Assembly (NCBI GenBank): GCA_003139615.1
Contig: PLJH01000111.1
Coordinates: forward strand, 131-59,100
DNA: 58,970 nt
Reading direction: 5' to 3'
Source of the DNA: Alphaproteobacteria bacterium
GTDB taxonomy: Bacteria; Pseudomonadota; Alphaproteobacteria; Micropepsales; Micropepsaceae
The notes beneath the pieces are model-generated. The model was not told where the DNA came from. It searched no databases and saw nothing but the letters and a program-made list of their open reading frames with translations. Both the position numbers and the translations under genes were made by a program. Shown here one piece after another: positions 24,530 through 33,914 of this stretch. Numbering within the stretch: position 1 is the first letter of the stretch; every line of letters begins with the position of its first letter.

Positions 24530-25087
24530 TTACGCCACGCCTTCGCGGGCTTTGCGCAGGCGCGCTTTCATTTGCTGCAATTCGGCGAGCAGCACTTCGA
24601 GATCGACACGGCGTTGTTCATCCAGCGTCTCGCGCGCTTCGGCGTGGAAGCGGGCCAAGGTTGCGAGTGCGGCGACGGTGGGGCTTTGGTTTTCGGTGCC
24701 GGCCACCACAACATCTTCCATCTCTTCGATCGTGGGAATGTTCGCGGGCGCGCCGAAGCCTGCGAGCTTGCCGCGTCCGATCTCCGCCACGTAACGCAAG
24801 CCCCGATCGCGCAGCACCTTCTGCACGCCCTTGATCGTGTAGCCTTCGAAATAGAGCAGCGATTTGATGCCGCGCAGCAGATCGAGATCCTCCGGGCGGT
24901 AGAAGCGCCGTCCGCCTGCCCGCTTGATCGGCTTGATCTGCGCAAAGCGCGTTTCCCAGAATCGCAACACATGCTGCGGCACGTCGAGCTCGGTCGCGAC
25001 TTCGCTGATGGTGCGGAACGCCTCCGGCGATTTGATGCTGCGCGGCGCAGGCGCGGGCTGCGGGGCAATCATTGCAGGAGAACTCAT
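24530..25087 (-). CDS. MerR-family transcriptional regulator
   Basis: 185-aa regulator with an N-terminal winged helix of MerR type. The recognition part is [20 protein letters not shown], and the wing part is [22 protein letters not shown] helix then a long C-terminal coiled coil follow ([20 protein letters not shown]). No effector-binding cysteines are seen. The start overlaps the ihfA stop (ATGA at 25084-25087). This ihfA-merR order is usual in alphaproteobacteria. The target is unknown. Confidence 0.88.
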   Translation of the reverse strand: MSSPAMIAPQPAPAPRSIKSPEAFRTISEVATELDVPQHVLRFWETRFAQIKPIKRAGGRRFYRPEDLDLLRGIKSLLYFEGYTIKGVQKVLRDRGLRYVAEIGRGKLAGFGAPANIPTIEEMEDVVVAGTENQSPTVAALATLARFHAEARETLDEQRRVDLEVLLAELQQMKARLRKAREGVA

Positions 25088-25404
25088 TCGTCGACGATCT
25101 CGAGGTTCGGCGTTTCGCCGTTGATCATGGCCTTGAGCACATGGCTCGGCCGGAACACGAGCACCCGGCGGGGCGCAATAGGCACTTCGGTTCCCGTTTT
25201 CGGGTTGCGCCCCATGCGTTCGGATTTCTGGCGCACCGCGAACGTGCCAAAGGAGGAAAGCTTCACCGTCTCGCCCTTGGCGAGCGCGTCGCACACTTCT
25301 TCCAGCATATCCTCCACCATCTGCGAGGATTCGTTGCGCGAAAGGCCCACGGACTGAAACACGGCTTCGGCGAGGTCCGCCCGGGTCAAGGTATTGGTTG
25401 TCAT
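25084..25404 (-). CDS. ihfA: Integration host factor subunit alpha
   Basis: 106-aa HU/IHF family protein that bends DNA as a heterodimer with Ihf[18 protein letters not shown], the [20 protein letters not shown] segment and the DNA-intercalating arm region [16 protein letters not shown] are typical. Length is normal. It lies 93 bp after fabH and overlaps the MerR gene, both on the minus strand. IHF also assists tyrosine integrases, so a host factor useful to the neighbouring island lies nearby. Confidence 0.94.
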   Translation of the reverse strand: MTTNTLTRADLAEAVFQSVGLSRNESSQMVEDMLEEVCDALAKGETVKLSSFGTFAVRQKSERMGRNPKTGTEVPIAPRRVLVFRPSHVLKAMINGETPNLEIVDE

Positions 25405-25497
25405 GGAGAATCGACTCCCTCAGCGGCCGAAACCCTAGGCGCGGGGCTTTTAGCGGTCAACTTCAAAGGGATAGGCGGGATAGTTCAACCCGAGGCT

Positions 25498-26475
25498 TCA
25501 CCAGCGGACGAGTGCGGCGCCCCAGGTGAAACCTCCCCCCATGGCCTCCAGCAGCAGGAGGTCTCCCCGCTTGATCCGTCCGTCTGCTATCCCCGCGGCG
25601 AGTGCCAGCGGGACCGAGGCCGCCGAGGTATTGCCGTGTTCCGCGATGGTCGAAATGATGCGCTCGGGCGGATAGCCGAGCTTGTGGGCGGTCGAATCCA
25701 GAATGCGCTGATTGGCCTGGTGCGGCACGATCCAGTCGATTTCGTCAACGGTCACTCCGCCTGCGCGCGCGGCCTCGCGGATCGCATTGGTCGTGTTCAC
25801 CACCGCATGCTTGAACACTTCCTTGCCCAGCATGCGCAGCTTGCCGGTGGTCTGCGTGGTCGAAGGTCCGCCGTCGACATATAAAAGGTCGTGCAGGCGC
25901 CCGTCGGAATAAAGCTGCGTGCCCAGCACGCCGCGGTCGCGCGCATCTCCGTGGCCCGAGCCCGCCTGCATCACCACCGCGCCCGCGCCGTCGCCGAACA
26001 GGATGCAGGTTGCGCGGTCTTTCCAGTCGAGCAGCCGCGACATCGTCTCCGCACCAATGAGCAGAACCGTCTTCGCCTGCCCGCATTTGATGAAATTGTC
26101 CGCGACGGAAAGCGCGTAAACAAAGCCCGTGCACACCGCCTGGATATCGAAACCCGCACCGCGCGTCATGCCGAGGCGTGACTGGATCTTGGTGGCGACC
26201 GCCGGGAAGGTTTCGTCGGGCGTGGTGGTGGCCACAACAATCAGGTCGATTTCGGAAGCACTTACCTTCGCATCTTCAAGGGCTGCGTGAGCCGCCTTGA
26301 GCGCCAGATCGGAGGTCGTTTGTCCGTCAGCCGCGATGTGGCGGCGGCGAATGCCCGTGCGCTCCACGATCCATTCGTCGCTGGTGTCGACGCGGCGCGC
26401 GAGCTCGGCATTGCTGAGAACGGTGTCCGGCAGATACGCGCCGCAACCGAGAATATGGGAACGCACAATGCTCAC
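25498..26475 (-). CDS. fabH: Beta-ketoacyl-ACP synthase III
   Basis: 325-aa condensing enzyme that starts fatty acid synthesis from acetyl-CoA and malonyl-ACP. The thiolase-fold catalytic residues are visible: Cys in [14 protein letters not shown] (~112), His in VPHQANQRI and Asn in [14 protein letters not shown]. The C-terminal [13 protein letters not shown] end is standard. The GTG start shares a GTGA overlap with the plsX stop, as expected for the conserved plsX-fabH pair. Confidence 0.96.
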   Translation of the reverse strand: MSIVRSHILGCGAYLPDTVLSNAELARRVDTSDEWIVERTGIRRRHIAADGQTTSDLALKAAHAALEDAKVSASEIDLIVVATTTPDETFPAVATKIQSRLGMTRGAGFDIQAVCTGFVYALSVADNFIKCGQAKTVLLIGAETMSRLLDWKDRATCILFGDGAGAVVMQAGSGHGDARDRGVLGTQLYSDGRLHDLLYVDGGPSTTQTTGKLRMLGKEVFKHAVVNTTNAIREAARAGGVTVDEIDWIVPHQANQRILDSTAHKLGYPPERIISTIAEHGNTSAASVPLALAAGIADGRIKRGDLLLLEAMGGGFTWGAALVRW

Positions 26476-27530
26476 TGAGCGGCCGCTCCGGCGTTGGAAG
26501 CGGCCAATATGGCCCGGTCGGCGGCGATCTTGGGAATCACATCGGCGCGCGCCATGTCGATGGCCATGTCGAGCGCGCTGGCGAAGCCCATTGCATCGGT
26601 GCCGCCATGGCTCTTCACCACCACGGCGTTGAGGCCCAGGAAGATGCCGCCGTTGGAGGCGCGCGGATCGAGCTTGCGGCGCAAGGTGCCGAGCGCGCCG
26701 GCCGCGATGAAGCCTCCGATTTGCCCCAGCAGCGAACGGCGCAGCGCCGTGCGCAGGAAATAGACGAGAACCTTCGCCGTGCCTTCGGCCGTCTTGAGCG
26801 CGATGTTGCCGGTGAAACCATCGGTGACGATCACGTCCACGGTGCCTTCGGCAATGTCGTCGCCCTCGACAAAGCCGGCATATTCCATCGGCAGTTTCGC
26901 GCCGCGCAGAATGTGAGCCGCGGCGCGAACCTCTTCGCCGCCCTTCTGATCTTCGGAGCCCACGTTCAGAAGCCCGACCGTGGGTCGCTCAAGCCCCAGA
27001 ATGGAGCGCGCGAACGCCTCACCCATTACGGCAAAATCGACCAGCTGCTGCGCGTCGCACTGGATGTTGGCGCCCACATCGAGCACCACGCTTTGCCCAC
27101 GTTTGGTGGGCCAGAGTGCGGCGATGGCGGGTCGATCGAGTCCGTCGATCAGTCCCAGCTGATACATCGACATCGCCATCAGCGCGCCGGTGTTGCCGGC
27201 GGAGATCGCAACTTCGGCTTCCTTCTTCGCGACCGATTCGATGGCGCGCCACATGCTCGTGTTGCGGCCGCGGCGCAGCGCCTGGCTCGGCTTCTCTTCC
27301 ATGCGCACGCGTTCCGCGGAGTGGCGGATTTCGATGCGGGGCAGAAGTTTGGGGCGTTTGTCGAACAGCGGCTTCAGCACGGCCTCGTCGCCATGCACGA
27401 GAAACTTCACGGCCGGATGGCGGATGATCGAACGCGCAAGCGCGGTCACGACAATGCCTGGGCCGGCATCGCCGCCCATCGCATCGATCGAAACCGTCAG
27501 ATCGCGGCTCACCCTAGCCTCGCTTCCCAT
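26472..27530 (-). CDS. plsX: Phosphate acyltransferase PlsX
   Basis: 352-aa enzyme that makes acyl-phosphate from acyl-ACP, feeding phospholipid synthesis through PlsY. Family blocks seen are [16 protein letters not shown] near the start, [37 protein letters not shown] and [15 protein letters not shown] near the end. Length is normal. It overlaps fabH by four bases and follows rpmF by 53 bp. The start at 27530 is the furthest upstream ATG; a GTG six codons later is an alternative. Confidence 0.96.
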   Translation of the reverse strand: MGSEARVSRDLTVSIDAMGGDAGPGIVVTALARSIIRHPAVKFLVHGDEAVLKPLFDKRPKLLPRIEIRHSAERVRMEEKPSQALRRGRNTSMWRAIESVAKKEAEVAISAGNTGALMAMSMYQLGLIDGLDRPAIAALWPTKRGQSVVLDVGANIQCDAQQLVDFAVMGEAFARSILGLERPTVGLLNVGSEDQKGGEEVRAAAHILRGAKLPMEYAGFVEGDDIAEGTVDVIVTDGFTGNIALKTAEGTAKVLVYFLRTALRRSLLGQIGGFIAAGALGTLRRKLDPRASNGGIFLGLNAVVVKSHGGTDAMGFASALDMAIDMARADVIPKIAADRAILAASNAGAAAQ

Positions 27531-27583
27531 GAGACGGCCCGGTTATTGGATTTCTCCAAGGGGGCCCCTCCGGCGAAACCGGT

Positions 27584-27763
27584 TCAGCCCTTGGCTTTCT
27601 GAACCTCGCGCCCATCGTAATGGCCGCAAGATGCGCAAACATGGTGCGGGCGTTTTTGTTCGCCGCAATTGGGGCATTCGACATGGGTGGTCGGCGCGAG
27701 TGCGTCATGCGAACGGCGCATATTGCGCCGCGACGGCGACGTCTTTCGTTTGGGGACCGCCAT
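27584..27763 (-). CDS. rpmF: 50S ribosomal protein L32
   Basis: 59-aa ribosomal protein. The translation of the minus strand begins [20 protein letters not shown] and contains the zinc-ribbon pairs CPNCGEQ and CASCGHYDG, ending REVQKAKG. All four Cys residues are kept (zinc-dependent form). AAAGGAG lies about 12 bases upstream of the ATG. It sits between the DUF177 gene and plsX, the usual place. Confidence 0.95.
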   Translation of the reverse strand: MAVPKRKTSPSRRNMRRSHDALAPTTHVECPNCGEQKRPHHVCASCGHYDGREVQKAKG

Positions 27764-27926
27764 TGCGGTGCAAGCTCCTTTTGGCTCCTCGCGAATGGGA
27801 TAGTGGCGCGCTCAAGAGCGCGCCGGCCATCGGCGATGGGGCGGGCAAAACAAGGGGCGGAGTGAAGCCGAAACGCCTGCGCGATTCAAGCGGAGAAAAT
27901 CGAGGGATTCGGCCATTATTCGCGTA

Positions 27927-28472
27927 TCAGCCCTGCCCTTTGAGCTGTTTGAGCACGGCAAAGGGGCTTTCCGGCTTGTCCGACTCGGGCGCGGGCACCT
28001 CGAATGCGACGCCCGGCGCGCGGGGATAGGGGTCGATCGCCAGCACGAATTCCTCGAGCAGCGGACCCGCCAGATCGTAGCGCGAGCGGGCGATCTCCTC
28101 CGGCGCATCGTCGTCGGCGGCATCCAGCGTGACAGCACCGCCCTTGTCGGCGAAGCGATGCACATTCGGAATGAGGTGCAGCTCGCGATGGAACTTGCGC
28201 GAAATATGCGATGTCACGGGCTCAAGCGTCACCACGCAGCTTTGCACCACATCCGCTTCGAGATCCGCGTCGTAGGAAAAACGGTTATGCCCGTGCCGGC
28301 GCAGTTCGACGATGCCTTCGAACGCATCGACCGCTTCGACTTCGAGCCATTCCGCGAGCTTCGCGCGATCCTTCGCATCGGGCACGATGCGCGCTTCATA
28401 GCCCGCTTCCGACAAGTCCGCGAGATCGTAGATGCGCGAGATGGGCGCAGGAATTTCGGCGGGCGAACTCAC
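27927..28472 (-). CDS. DUF177 (YceD) family protein
   Basis: 181-aa YceD/DUF177 protein, commonly found just before rpmF-plsX and linked to 23S rRNA or ribosome metabolism. Family features are the paired segment DLEADVVQSCVVTLEPVTSHI (a CVVTLEPV core) and the acidic C-terminal part GPLLEEFVLAIDPYPR ending PFAVLKQLK. The GTG start shares a GTGA overlap with the stop of the cytochrome chaperone gene. Only one Cys of the bacterial CxxC pattern is visible, as is usual in alphaproteobacterial members. Confidence 0.9.
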   Translation of the reverse strand: MSSPAEIPAPISRIYDLADLSEAGYEARIVPDAKDRAKLAEWLEVEAVDAFEGIVELRRHGHNRFSYDADLEADVVQSCVVTLEPVTSHISRKFHRELHLIPNVHRFADKGGAVTLDAADDDAPEEIARSRYDLAGPLLEEFVLAIDPYPRAPGVAFEVPAPESDKPESPFAVLKQLKGQG

Positions 28473-28984
28473 GGCGCGGCAACCTCGACCGGCAACGGAC
28501 CGAAATCGAGACCATCGAGGTTCGACACCGAAAGATGCGCCCGCGTCCTGTAAGCATAGTTCGCAAGCTCGCGCGCGGCATCCGCGCCGCGTTCGTCGCC
28601 GCGATAGATGTTGCGCAGGATCGCCGCCGCCAATTCGTTCTCGTTTTTCGCGGCGCCATACGCCTTCAGGCGCCCGTAAAATGCATCCGCCATTTTCTTC
28701 ACCCGGTGCCCGATCCCGATATCGCCCACGCCCAGCTGACGCAGGCCATCGTCGAACTGGACGAATATGGTATCTATCAGGGCTTGGGAAAGGTCGCGGT
28801 CCTCGGCCAGCCGCTCCAGCACCAGCCAGGCATGGAGGGTCAGGAGGTCGAAGCGCCCGTCCAGCGTGTCGGGAACCTTAAACTCCAGAAAGAACAGGGG
28901 CTCCCGCGACCGGGCTGTGAGGCCGGCGAACAGCTTTTCCGCCAGTCTTTTGCGGTCGCCCAGACGGCGCAATGCCTTTAACAT
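28469..28984 (-). CDS. Ubiquinol-cytochrome c chaperone family protein
   Basis: 171-aa protein of the CBP3/UQCC1 chaperone family, assembly factors of the cytochrome bc1 complex. Typical stretches are LLTLHAWLVLERLAEDRDLS, LIDTIFVQFDDGLRQLGVGD and HRVKKMADAFYGRLKAY. ATG 28984 is preferred over the upstream frame (to 29089) because GGAGCG precedes it at good spacing and the family starts here. It heads the leftward cluster and is divergent from the BamE-like gene, 107 bp apart. Confidence 0.9.
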   Translation of the reverse strand: MLKALRRLGDRKRLAEKLFAGLTARSREPLFFLEFKVPDTLDGRFDLLTLHAWLVLERLAEDRDLSQALIDTIFVQFDDGLRQLGVGDIGIGHRVKKMADAFYGRLKAYGAAKNENELAAAILRNIYRGDERGADAARELANYAYRTRAHLSVSNLDGLDFGPLPVEVAAP

Positions 28985-29091
28985 CTTAACGCTCCAAATC
29001 GACCGGACCTTGCAACACAAGGCCCGCAACGCTAGCACATTCGCCCAAGGGACGAGCCCTCCACCGAAGGCTCCGGCGTAAGGACACATAT

Positions 29092-29598
29092 ATGAGAATT
29101 CCGGCGCTCTTGAGAATGGAAGTTTTGGTGCTTGGCGCGCTCGTGCTGCTCGGCTGCACGCCCGTGTTGAACACGCGCGGCTACCTGCCGGATCCCATCG
29201 GCGAGGCCTCGATCAAGGTTGGGACCGATACCAAGACCACCATCCAGCAACGCCTCGGCGATCCCTCCACCCAGGCCACCTTCAACGGCGACGCGTGGTA
29301 CTACATCTCCAGCGTCGAGAAGCAGATCGCGTTTTTCGACGCCATCACCGAGACACGGGGCGTCCTTGCGATCCATTTCGACAAGGACGGCAAGGTCCTC
29401 GACATTCACCATTATGGCCTGAAAGACGGTCACGTCATCGCCTTCGAATCGCGCACGACGCCTGCGCGCGGACGCGAACTGACCTTCCTGCAGCAACTCT
29501 TCAACGCCACACCGGGCGTTCCGATCGGAACCCAGGGTCAAGGCCAGGGCGGCAATCCCGGCGGCGGCGGCGGAGCTCCCGGCGGCGGATATCCGTAA
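29092..29598 (+). CDS. bamE: BamE/OmlA-like outer membrane assembly lipoprotein
   Basis: 168-aa lipoprotein with signal MEVLVLGALVLLGC (lipobox LLGC, Cys ~20). The SmpA/OmlA domain follows: GYLPDPIGEASIKVGTDTK, TTIQQRLGDPSTQATF, WYYISSVEKQIAFF and VLAIHFDKDGKVLDI. BamE is part of the BAM complex that inserts beta-barrel proteins. The C-terminal tail is low-complexity Gly/Gln/Pro (PGGGGGAPGGGYP), an extension frequent in alphaproteobacterial homologues. AAGGA precedes the ATG. Confidence 0.92.
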   Translation: MRIPALLRMEVLVLGALVLLGCTPVLNTRGYLPDPIGEASIKVGTDTKTTIQQRLGDPSTQATFNGDAWYYISSVEKQIAFFDAITETRGVLAIHFDKDGKVLDIHHYGLKDGHVIAFESRTTPARGRELTFLQQLFNATPGVPIGTQGQGQGGNPGGGGGAPGGGYP

Positions 29599-29615
29599 GC
29601 GCTGGGCGCAGGACG

Positions 29616-29969
29616 ATGATCGAATCCTCATGTCATTGCGGTGCGGTGAAACTTGAGATCGATACCGCGCCCGAAACCGTGAAGGACTGCAACTGCTCCA
29701 TCTGCCGCCGCTACGGCGTGCTGTGGGCCTATTATAGTCCGAACCAGATTCGCATCTCGGGCGGTCCGACCGACATTTATATGTGGAACGACCGCGAGAT
29801 CGAATTCCACCGCTGCCGGCATTGCGGCTGCGTCACCCATTGGGCGCCGGTGGACAAATCCTTGAGGCGCATGGGTGTCAATGCGAGGCTGATGGCGCCG
29901 CAGGTTCTGGCACGCGCCCGCGTGCGACGCCTCGACGGCGCCGACACCGAAAAATATCTCGACGAATAG
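29616..29969 (+). CDS. GFA/CENP-V family zinc protein
   Basis: 117-aa glutathione-dependent formaldehyde-activating (GFA/CENP-V) fold protein. Zinc ligands appear in SCHCGAVK, CNCSICRR and CRHCGCVTHW. Family members are usually uncharacterised; formaldehyde-glutathione adduct formation is proven only for a few. ATG 29616 has AGGA upstream and is 17 bp after the BamE gene on the same strand, so they may be co-transcribed. Confidence 0.88.
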   Translation: MIESSCHCGAVKLEIDTAPETVKDCNCSICRRYGVLWAYYSPNQIRISGGPTDIYMWNDREIEFHRCRHCGCVTHWAPVDKSLRRMGVNARLMAPQVLARARVRRLDGADTEKYLDE

Positions 29970-30005
29970 CGGACGCAGCGGAAATCCGCGCTGGAGCCGT
30001 GCGCT

Positions 30006-31436
30006 TCAATCGTTATCCGGCGCAGTCGGCTTTCTTTTGTCGTTTATAAAATCCTGGGCCTTCATGGTCGTGGGAATAGCCCTGAAGGCACGCGGCGCCG
30101 CCGCGAAGTTGTAAAACGCCGACAGATCGCTGGCGGCCCGTTTGTCGGCGAATGTCAGCGCACCATCCGGAATTTCGAAATTGTGCTCGATGGTGCGCAG
30201 CATGCTGCCGAAATCATAGCGCGTGTTGCTGATGAACTCCTCCGGCGTATAAGCCGACACGAAAATGAACGGCACGCGCGCGCCGTATTGATAGCCGCCT
30301 TCGGGGTTGGGCAGAATTACCGGCGGTTCGTGATCGTACCAGCCGCCCCAATCGTCCCAGACGATCAACACGGCAGTCGAGTTCCAGTAGGATGTCTTAT
30401 TGCTGTTCTTGCAGGTGCTGGTCCCGACGGCATTGACGATCGACGCAACCCAATCCGGTCCTCCCGCCTCGTTGTTGCCGGCATGATCCGAATTCTGTCC
30501 AATCGGCGTGACCCAACTCACCTGGCGCAGATTGCAATTGGCGATGTCGCTCAGAATGTCCGCAGGCGTGTTGTCGACGTTGCCGGTATACAAACTTCCC
30601 GAGCAGCTGCCGGCGCTCGCCACGCAGATATGCTGAATAGCATTCGGCGCATCCCAGATGGAGAGATTCACATCGTCGACGGCATAGTATCGCCAGGTGA
30701 TACCCTTGTCGCCGAGCAGATCCGAAAGCGTCGTGCGCTCGAAGCACGGAAAGACAAGGTTGACCTTCCTCTCCACGCCTTCCTTGTTGATCAGCTGCAC
30801 CGTCTGGTCGGCCGGCGCGGTACAACCCGCCCGTTCGGTGCCCTTCACCGGGTTTTCCGAAGCAAACAGACCGGCATGATCGTCCAGCTCGCTGGGGGCT
30901 GACGATCCGCCGAATAGAAACTGATGCGCCGGGAAGCTCGGCCCCTGGTTGGTCTGGAACATGTAGTTGGCCCAGCCGTACTCGCCCGCCAGAAGCAGAT
31001 AGGGGTTCAAAACGCCGGTCGAGTTGTCGACATACATAAATGCCAGTTTGGAGGGGCAGGCACCGTCGCCGACCTCGCATTCCACGCCATTGCCCCCGTC
31101 CATCGCGCACACGCCTGTCGTAGCGTTCGCATCGCACAACGTTTCGAACGAGGGATGGTTGTGAGCCGGGCCCCAAGTGGATGCGAGAGGCACAGGCAAT
31201 GGTTGAATCACCCCACCCGGCGATGTTTTGTCGAGCCAGTTGGAGGTCTGGATGTCGTACTGGGTGGAACTCGGGGTCGTGCTGCAACTAACATATTGGC
31301 AGAACCCGTAGAACAGATTATCCGGCGTCCGATTTTCCTGCACGATCACGATGATATGTTCGAAACGATTCAGTCCGGCGTCGGCGTTTCCGCTGAACGA
31401 AATGCAAAGCGCCAATGCCGCCAATAATCTCTTCAT
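30006..31436 (-). CDS. Secreted phosphoesterase (phospholipase C / acid phosphatase family)
   Basis: 476-aa exported protein of the PF04185 phosphoesterase family. The signal peptide is MKRLLAALALCISFSGNADA. The metal-binding N-terminal motif FEHIIVIVQENRTPDNLFYG and the C-terminal IVWDDWGGWYDHEPP and RVPFIFVSAYTPEEF segments match the alkaline-phosphatase-like fold, with Asn/Thr of ENRT near the active site. Many Cys residues suggest disulfides outside the cytoplasm. Substrates could be phospholipids or phosphomonoesters. It is convergent with the GFA gene and begins the secreted/uptake block. Confidence 0.88.
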   Translation of the reverse strand: MKRLLAALALCISFSGNADAGLNRFEHIIVIVQENRTPDNLFYGFCQYVSCSTTPSSTQYDIQTSNWLDKTSPGGVIQPLPVPLASTWGPAHNHPSFETLCDANATTGVCAMDGGNGVECEVGDGACPSKLAFMYVDNSTGVLNPYLLLAGEYGWANYMFQTNQGPSFPAHQFLFGGSSAPSELDDHAGLFASENPVKGTERAGCTAPADQTVQLINKEGVERKVNLVFPCFERTTLSDLLGDKGITWRYYAVDDVNLSIWDAPNAIQHICVASAGSCSGSLYTGNVDNTPADILSDIANCNLRQVSWVTPIGQNSDHAGNNEAGGPDWVASIVNAVGTSTCKNSNKTSYWNSTAVLIVWDDWGGWYDHEPPVILPNPEGGYQYGARVPFIFVSAYTPEEFISNTRYDFGSMLRTIEHNFEIPDGALTFADKRAASDLSAFYNFAAAPRAFRAIPTTMKAQDFINDKRKPTAPDND

Positions 31437-31634
31437 TGCATCCGAACTCCGCTATCCGCTTCGCGGTCGCAAGAACCAACCATTGCCGGTGAGCCGCGGC
31501 CGCCGGCGACTGCCGTTGCGACCGCAGCACGATAGACTATATGGCAAGCCCCCGTGCAGGTTATTTGCGTTGCACGGATTGCCGCAAGTCCCCCGGCTTG
31601 ATCCCGTCCGCCTAGCGCGCAGCGCCAACCGCGT

Positions 31635-33566
31635 TCACGCGCTCCGGAGCGTCCTCACTGCGGGCTGCAGGGCGATCACGCGCGAACGCGGCAGCGATAC
31701 GGTGACCATGGTCCCGTTGCCGACGGAACTTTCGAGCGCCAGCGTGCCGCCATGCAATTCGGCGAGGGAGCGCGCGAGCGGCAGGCCAAGCCCCGTTCCC
31801 TGATACTTCCGGCTGAACGCCGATTCCACCTGGCCGAAAGGCGCAAGCACTTTTTCCAGATCGCCGGGCGCAATGCCGATCCCGGTATCGCGCACACTGA
31901 CGGAAAGTCCGCCGTCCTGCCGAATGAACGCCGAGAGCGTGACGCTGCCGCCGGTCGGTGTGAATTTGAACGCATTGGACAAAAGGTTGACGAGAATCTG
32001 CACGAATTTGCGTTCGTCGACGCGCAAAAGCGGCGGCGGATCCGGCGTGTCGATGCGAAACGAAATGTCCTTGTGCGAAGCGCCCAGCAGGGCGCGCGTC
32101 TCGGTGACAAGGCGGTCCAAGGGCACATCCGTTTCCGTGAGAACCGTGCGGCCCGATTCGATTTTCGACAGATCGAGGATGTCGTTGATGATGGAAAGAA
32201 GATGTGCGCCCGAATTGTGGATGTCGCGTGCATAATCGGAATAGCGATCGAGCGCGCCGTCGCCGAACATGCGCGTCGAGATGATGTCGGAGAAGCCCAA
32301 TATGGCATTCAACGGCGTGCGCAATTCGTGACTCATATTGGCGAGGAATTCCGATTTGGCGCGATTGGCGATTTCGGCGCGGGTTTTGGCGTCTCTCAGC
32401 GATTGCGCGTCATAGACCTGCGCCGTGATGTCGGCGCCGATGCCACGATAGCCAAGGAATTGACCCTCCTTGTCGATATTGGGCTTGCCGGAAATCGCGC
32501 AATAACTGTTGGTTCCGTCGGGGGCGATGAATCGCAGGCAAAGGCCGCGAAACGGAATCTGCATCGCAATGGCTGCGAGGCATTCATTGCGATGCACGGG
32601 GTTTTCCGCGCTCTCCCGGATCAGCGCGGCGACATCGCCGCCGATCACTTCCTCCGCCGCCACATCCATGATCGCGTAGAAGCGCTCCGACAGGTAGGTG
32701 ATGCGGTTGCCGGCGTCCATTTCCCAATACCAGTCGGACGCGACTTCGGCATAATCGCGGAAGCGGCTCTCGCTCGCAGCGAGCTGACGGTCGAGCACCT
32801 GCTGCTCGCGGAACAGGCGCGTGGCGAAGAACATTCCGATCGCCCAAAGAGCGATCGTGGCAATGCCGAGAACCAACACGACAAGGGCCGTGGCGCCGCG
32901 CGCGGCCTCGCCCATATGGGTCGAGAACGTATTTTCACGACTCGTGAGCACATCGTCGAGCGTTGCTATACGATGCAGCAATCGGGCGCGCGCGGGGGCG
33001 TCGAAGCTTCCATTCGCAATCGATGCATGCAGCGCTTCCTCCTCGCCGAAAAGTCCTGCCACCTGGGTATTGGCAATGCGCCAATCTTCCAGCGCGGCAG
33101 CGAAAGGGCGCCACCATCTGAACCATTCGAACATGAAAATCAGGCCGCCAACGTCGTTCGGATGGTTCTGCCCGCGCAGCAATCCTTCGCGCGCGGCAAC
33201 GAGATCGGGCGGCGACGTTTCCAGAGCAGCGCGCGCAAAACGATCGCCGAGCGGCACCGCAATATCGGTCAGGAACGCGTGGCGATCGCGTGCATCGCCG
33301 GTGTTGGCGTAGCGATACATGTCCAGGACCGCCATTTTTTCGGCCTTGGAAAAACGGCCCTCCCCCGTCGCATAGGCACGCGTGTCGTTGACGAGTTCGA
33401 TGGCAGCCCAACTCGCGGCAAGCGCAATCACCAGCAAGGTCAGGAACAGCGCGGCGATGACGACATAGCTGCGCCGCTTCCAGCGAGCCACGCTCGCCGG
33501 TGCACCTGTCGATCGCTTCTGGAAAAATGCGCGCAAGTTCGCTTCGGTCCCCCGCACCGCAAGCAA
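31635..33566 (-). CDS. Membrane PAS sensor histidine kinase
   Basis: 643-aa inner-membrane sensor kinase. The first membrane helix is at ~34-58 (YVVIAALFLTLLVIALAASW) and the second at ~222-246 (ALVVLVLGIATIALWAIGMF), with a periplasmic helical sensor between. A PAS domain follows at ~260-380. The HisKA box is KSEFLANMSHELRTPLNAIL and the HATPase domain holds NLLSNAFKFT, VRDTGIGIAP and GTGLGLPLARSL. No receiver domain or partner regulator is adjacent. The frame begins at TTG 33566; GTG 33557 is another possible start. The promoter side faces the hairpin at 33614. Confidence 0.92.
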   Translation of the reverse strand: MLAVRGTEANLRAFFQKRSTGAPASVARWKRRSYVVIAALFLTLLVIALAASWAAIELVNDTRAYATGEGRFSKAEKMAVLDMYRYANTGDARDRHAFLTDIAVPLGDRFARAALETSPPDLVAAREGLLRGQNHPNDVGGLIFMFEWFRWWRPFAAALEDWRIANTQVAGLFGEEEALHASIANGSFDAPARARLLHRIATLDDVLTSRENTFSTHMGEAARGATALVVLVLGIATIALWAIGMFFATRLFREQQVLDRQLAASESRFRDYAEVASDWYWEMDAGNRITYLSERFYAIMDVAAEEVIGGDVAALIRESAENPVHRNECLAAIAMQIPFRGLCLRFIAPDGTNSYCAISGKPNIDKEGQFLGYRGIGADITAQVYDAQSLRDAKTRAEIANRAKSEFLANMSHELRTPLNAILGFSDIISTRMFGDGALDRYSDYARDIHNSGAHLLSIINDILDLSKIESGRTVLTETDVPLDRLVTETRALLGASHKDISFRIDTPDPPPLLRVDERKFVQILVNLLSNAFKFTPTGGSVTLSAFIRQDGGLSVSVRDTGIGIAPGDLEKVLAPFGQVESAFSRKYQGTGLGLPLARSLAELHGGTLALESSVGNGTMVTVSLPRSRVIALQPAVRTLRSA

Positions 33567-33914
33567 GCGGGTAATACCTAGCGAACCTCCCCTAACATGT
33601 GATTAGTAACACTCGTGAGGCCCGCGTTGCGCGGCGCCTCACGGTAAACAAAGACTTAATAGTCGCGCTCCAGCGGCGATACATCGCCGGTCACCGGGCC
33701 GCCTAAATCCATGCGACCTTGATGTTCGGATAAGGCCCCGTGCCCGACCAATACGTAACCGTATCCGTGCCGGTCACTTGCGAACTAGTCGCATCTTGCG
33801 CTAGGGTTTTGGTCTGAGGGAAATCCGATGGCCTGCGGGGTTCGCGCGAACTGCGCAGGCCGATCCGATGCCCATGGGTTGCCGACATTTGTTGGAAACG
33901 GGAGTTGCCTGAAA
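33567..33914. other. Intergenic region with strong hairpin and an oxidase-gene remnant
   Basis: No intact gene. CGTGAGGC-CCGCG (33614-33626) pairs with CGCGG-C-GCCTCACG (33630-33643), a 13-bp stem with one bulged C and a 3-base loop. Next to it lies the 87-bp remnant of the multicopper oxidase gene (separate entry). GGGAG before 33915 supports the start of the propeller gene. Confidence 0.6.
33683..33769 (-). pseudogene. Multicopper oxidase gene fragment (duplication remnant)
   Basis: 87 bp almost identical to 35972-36059 inside the multicopper oxidase gene, with one missing base and a few substitutions; the best 50 bp (33718-33755 region) are identical. On the minus strand it still reads VTYWSGTGPYPNIKV before the frame breaks. 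The copies lie on either side of the propeller gene, in the same orientation. It is a non-functional scar. Confidence 0.85.

Noticed and set aside
24339-24834. Plus-strand frames after tRNA-Pro
   Set aside because: They cross the REP-like repeats and the antisense of the MerR gene.
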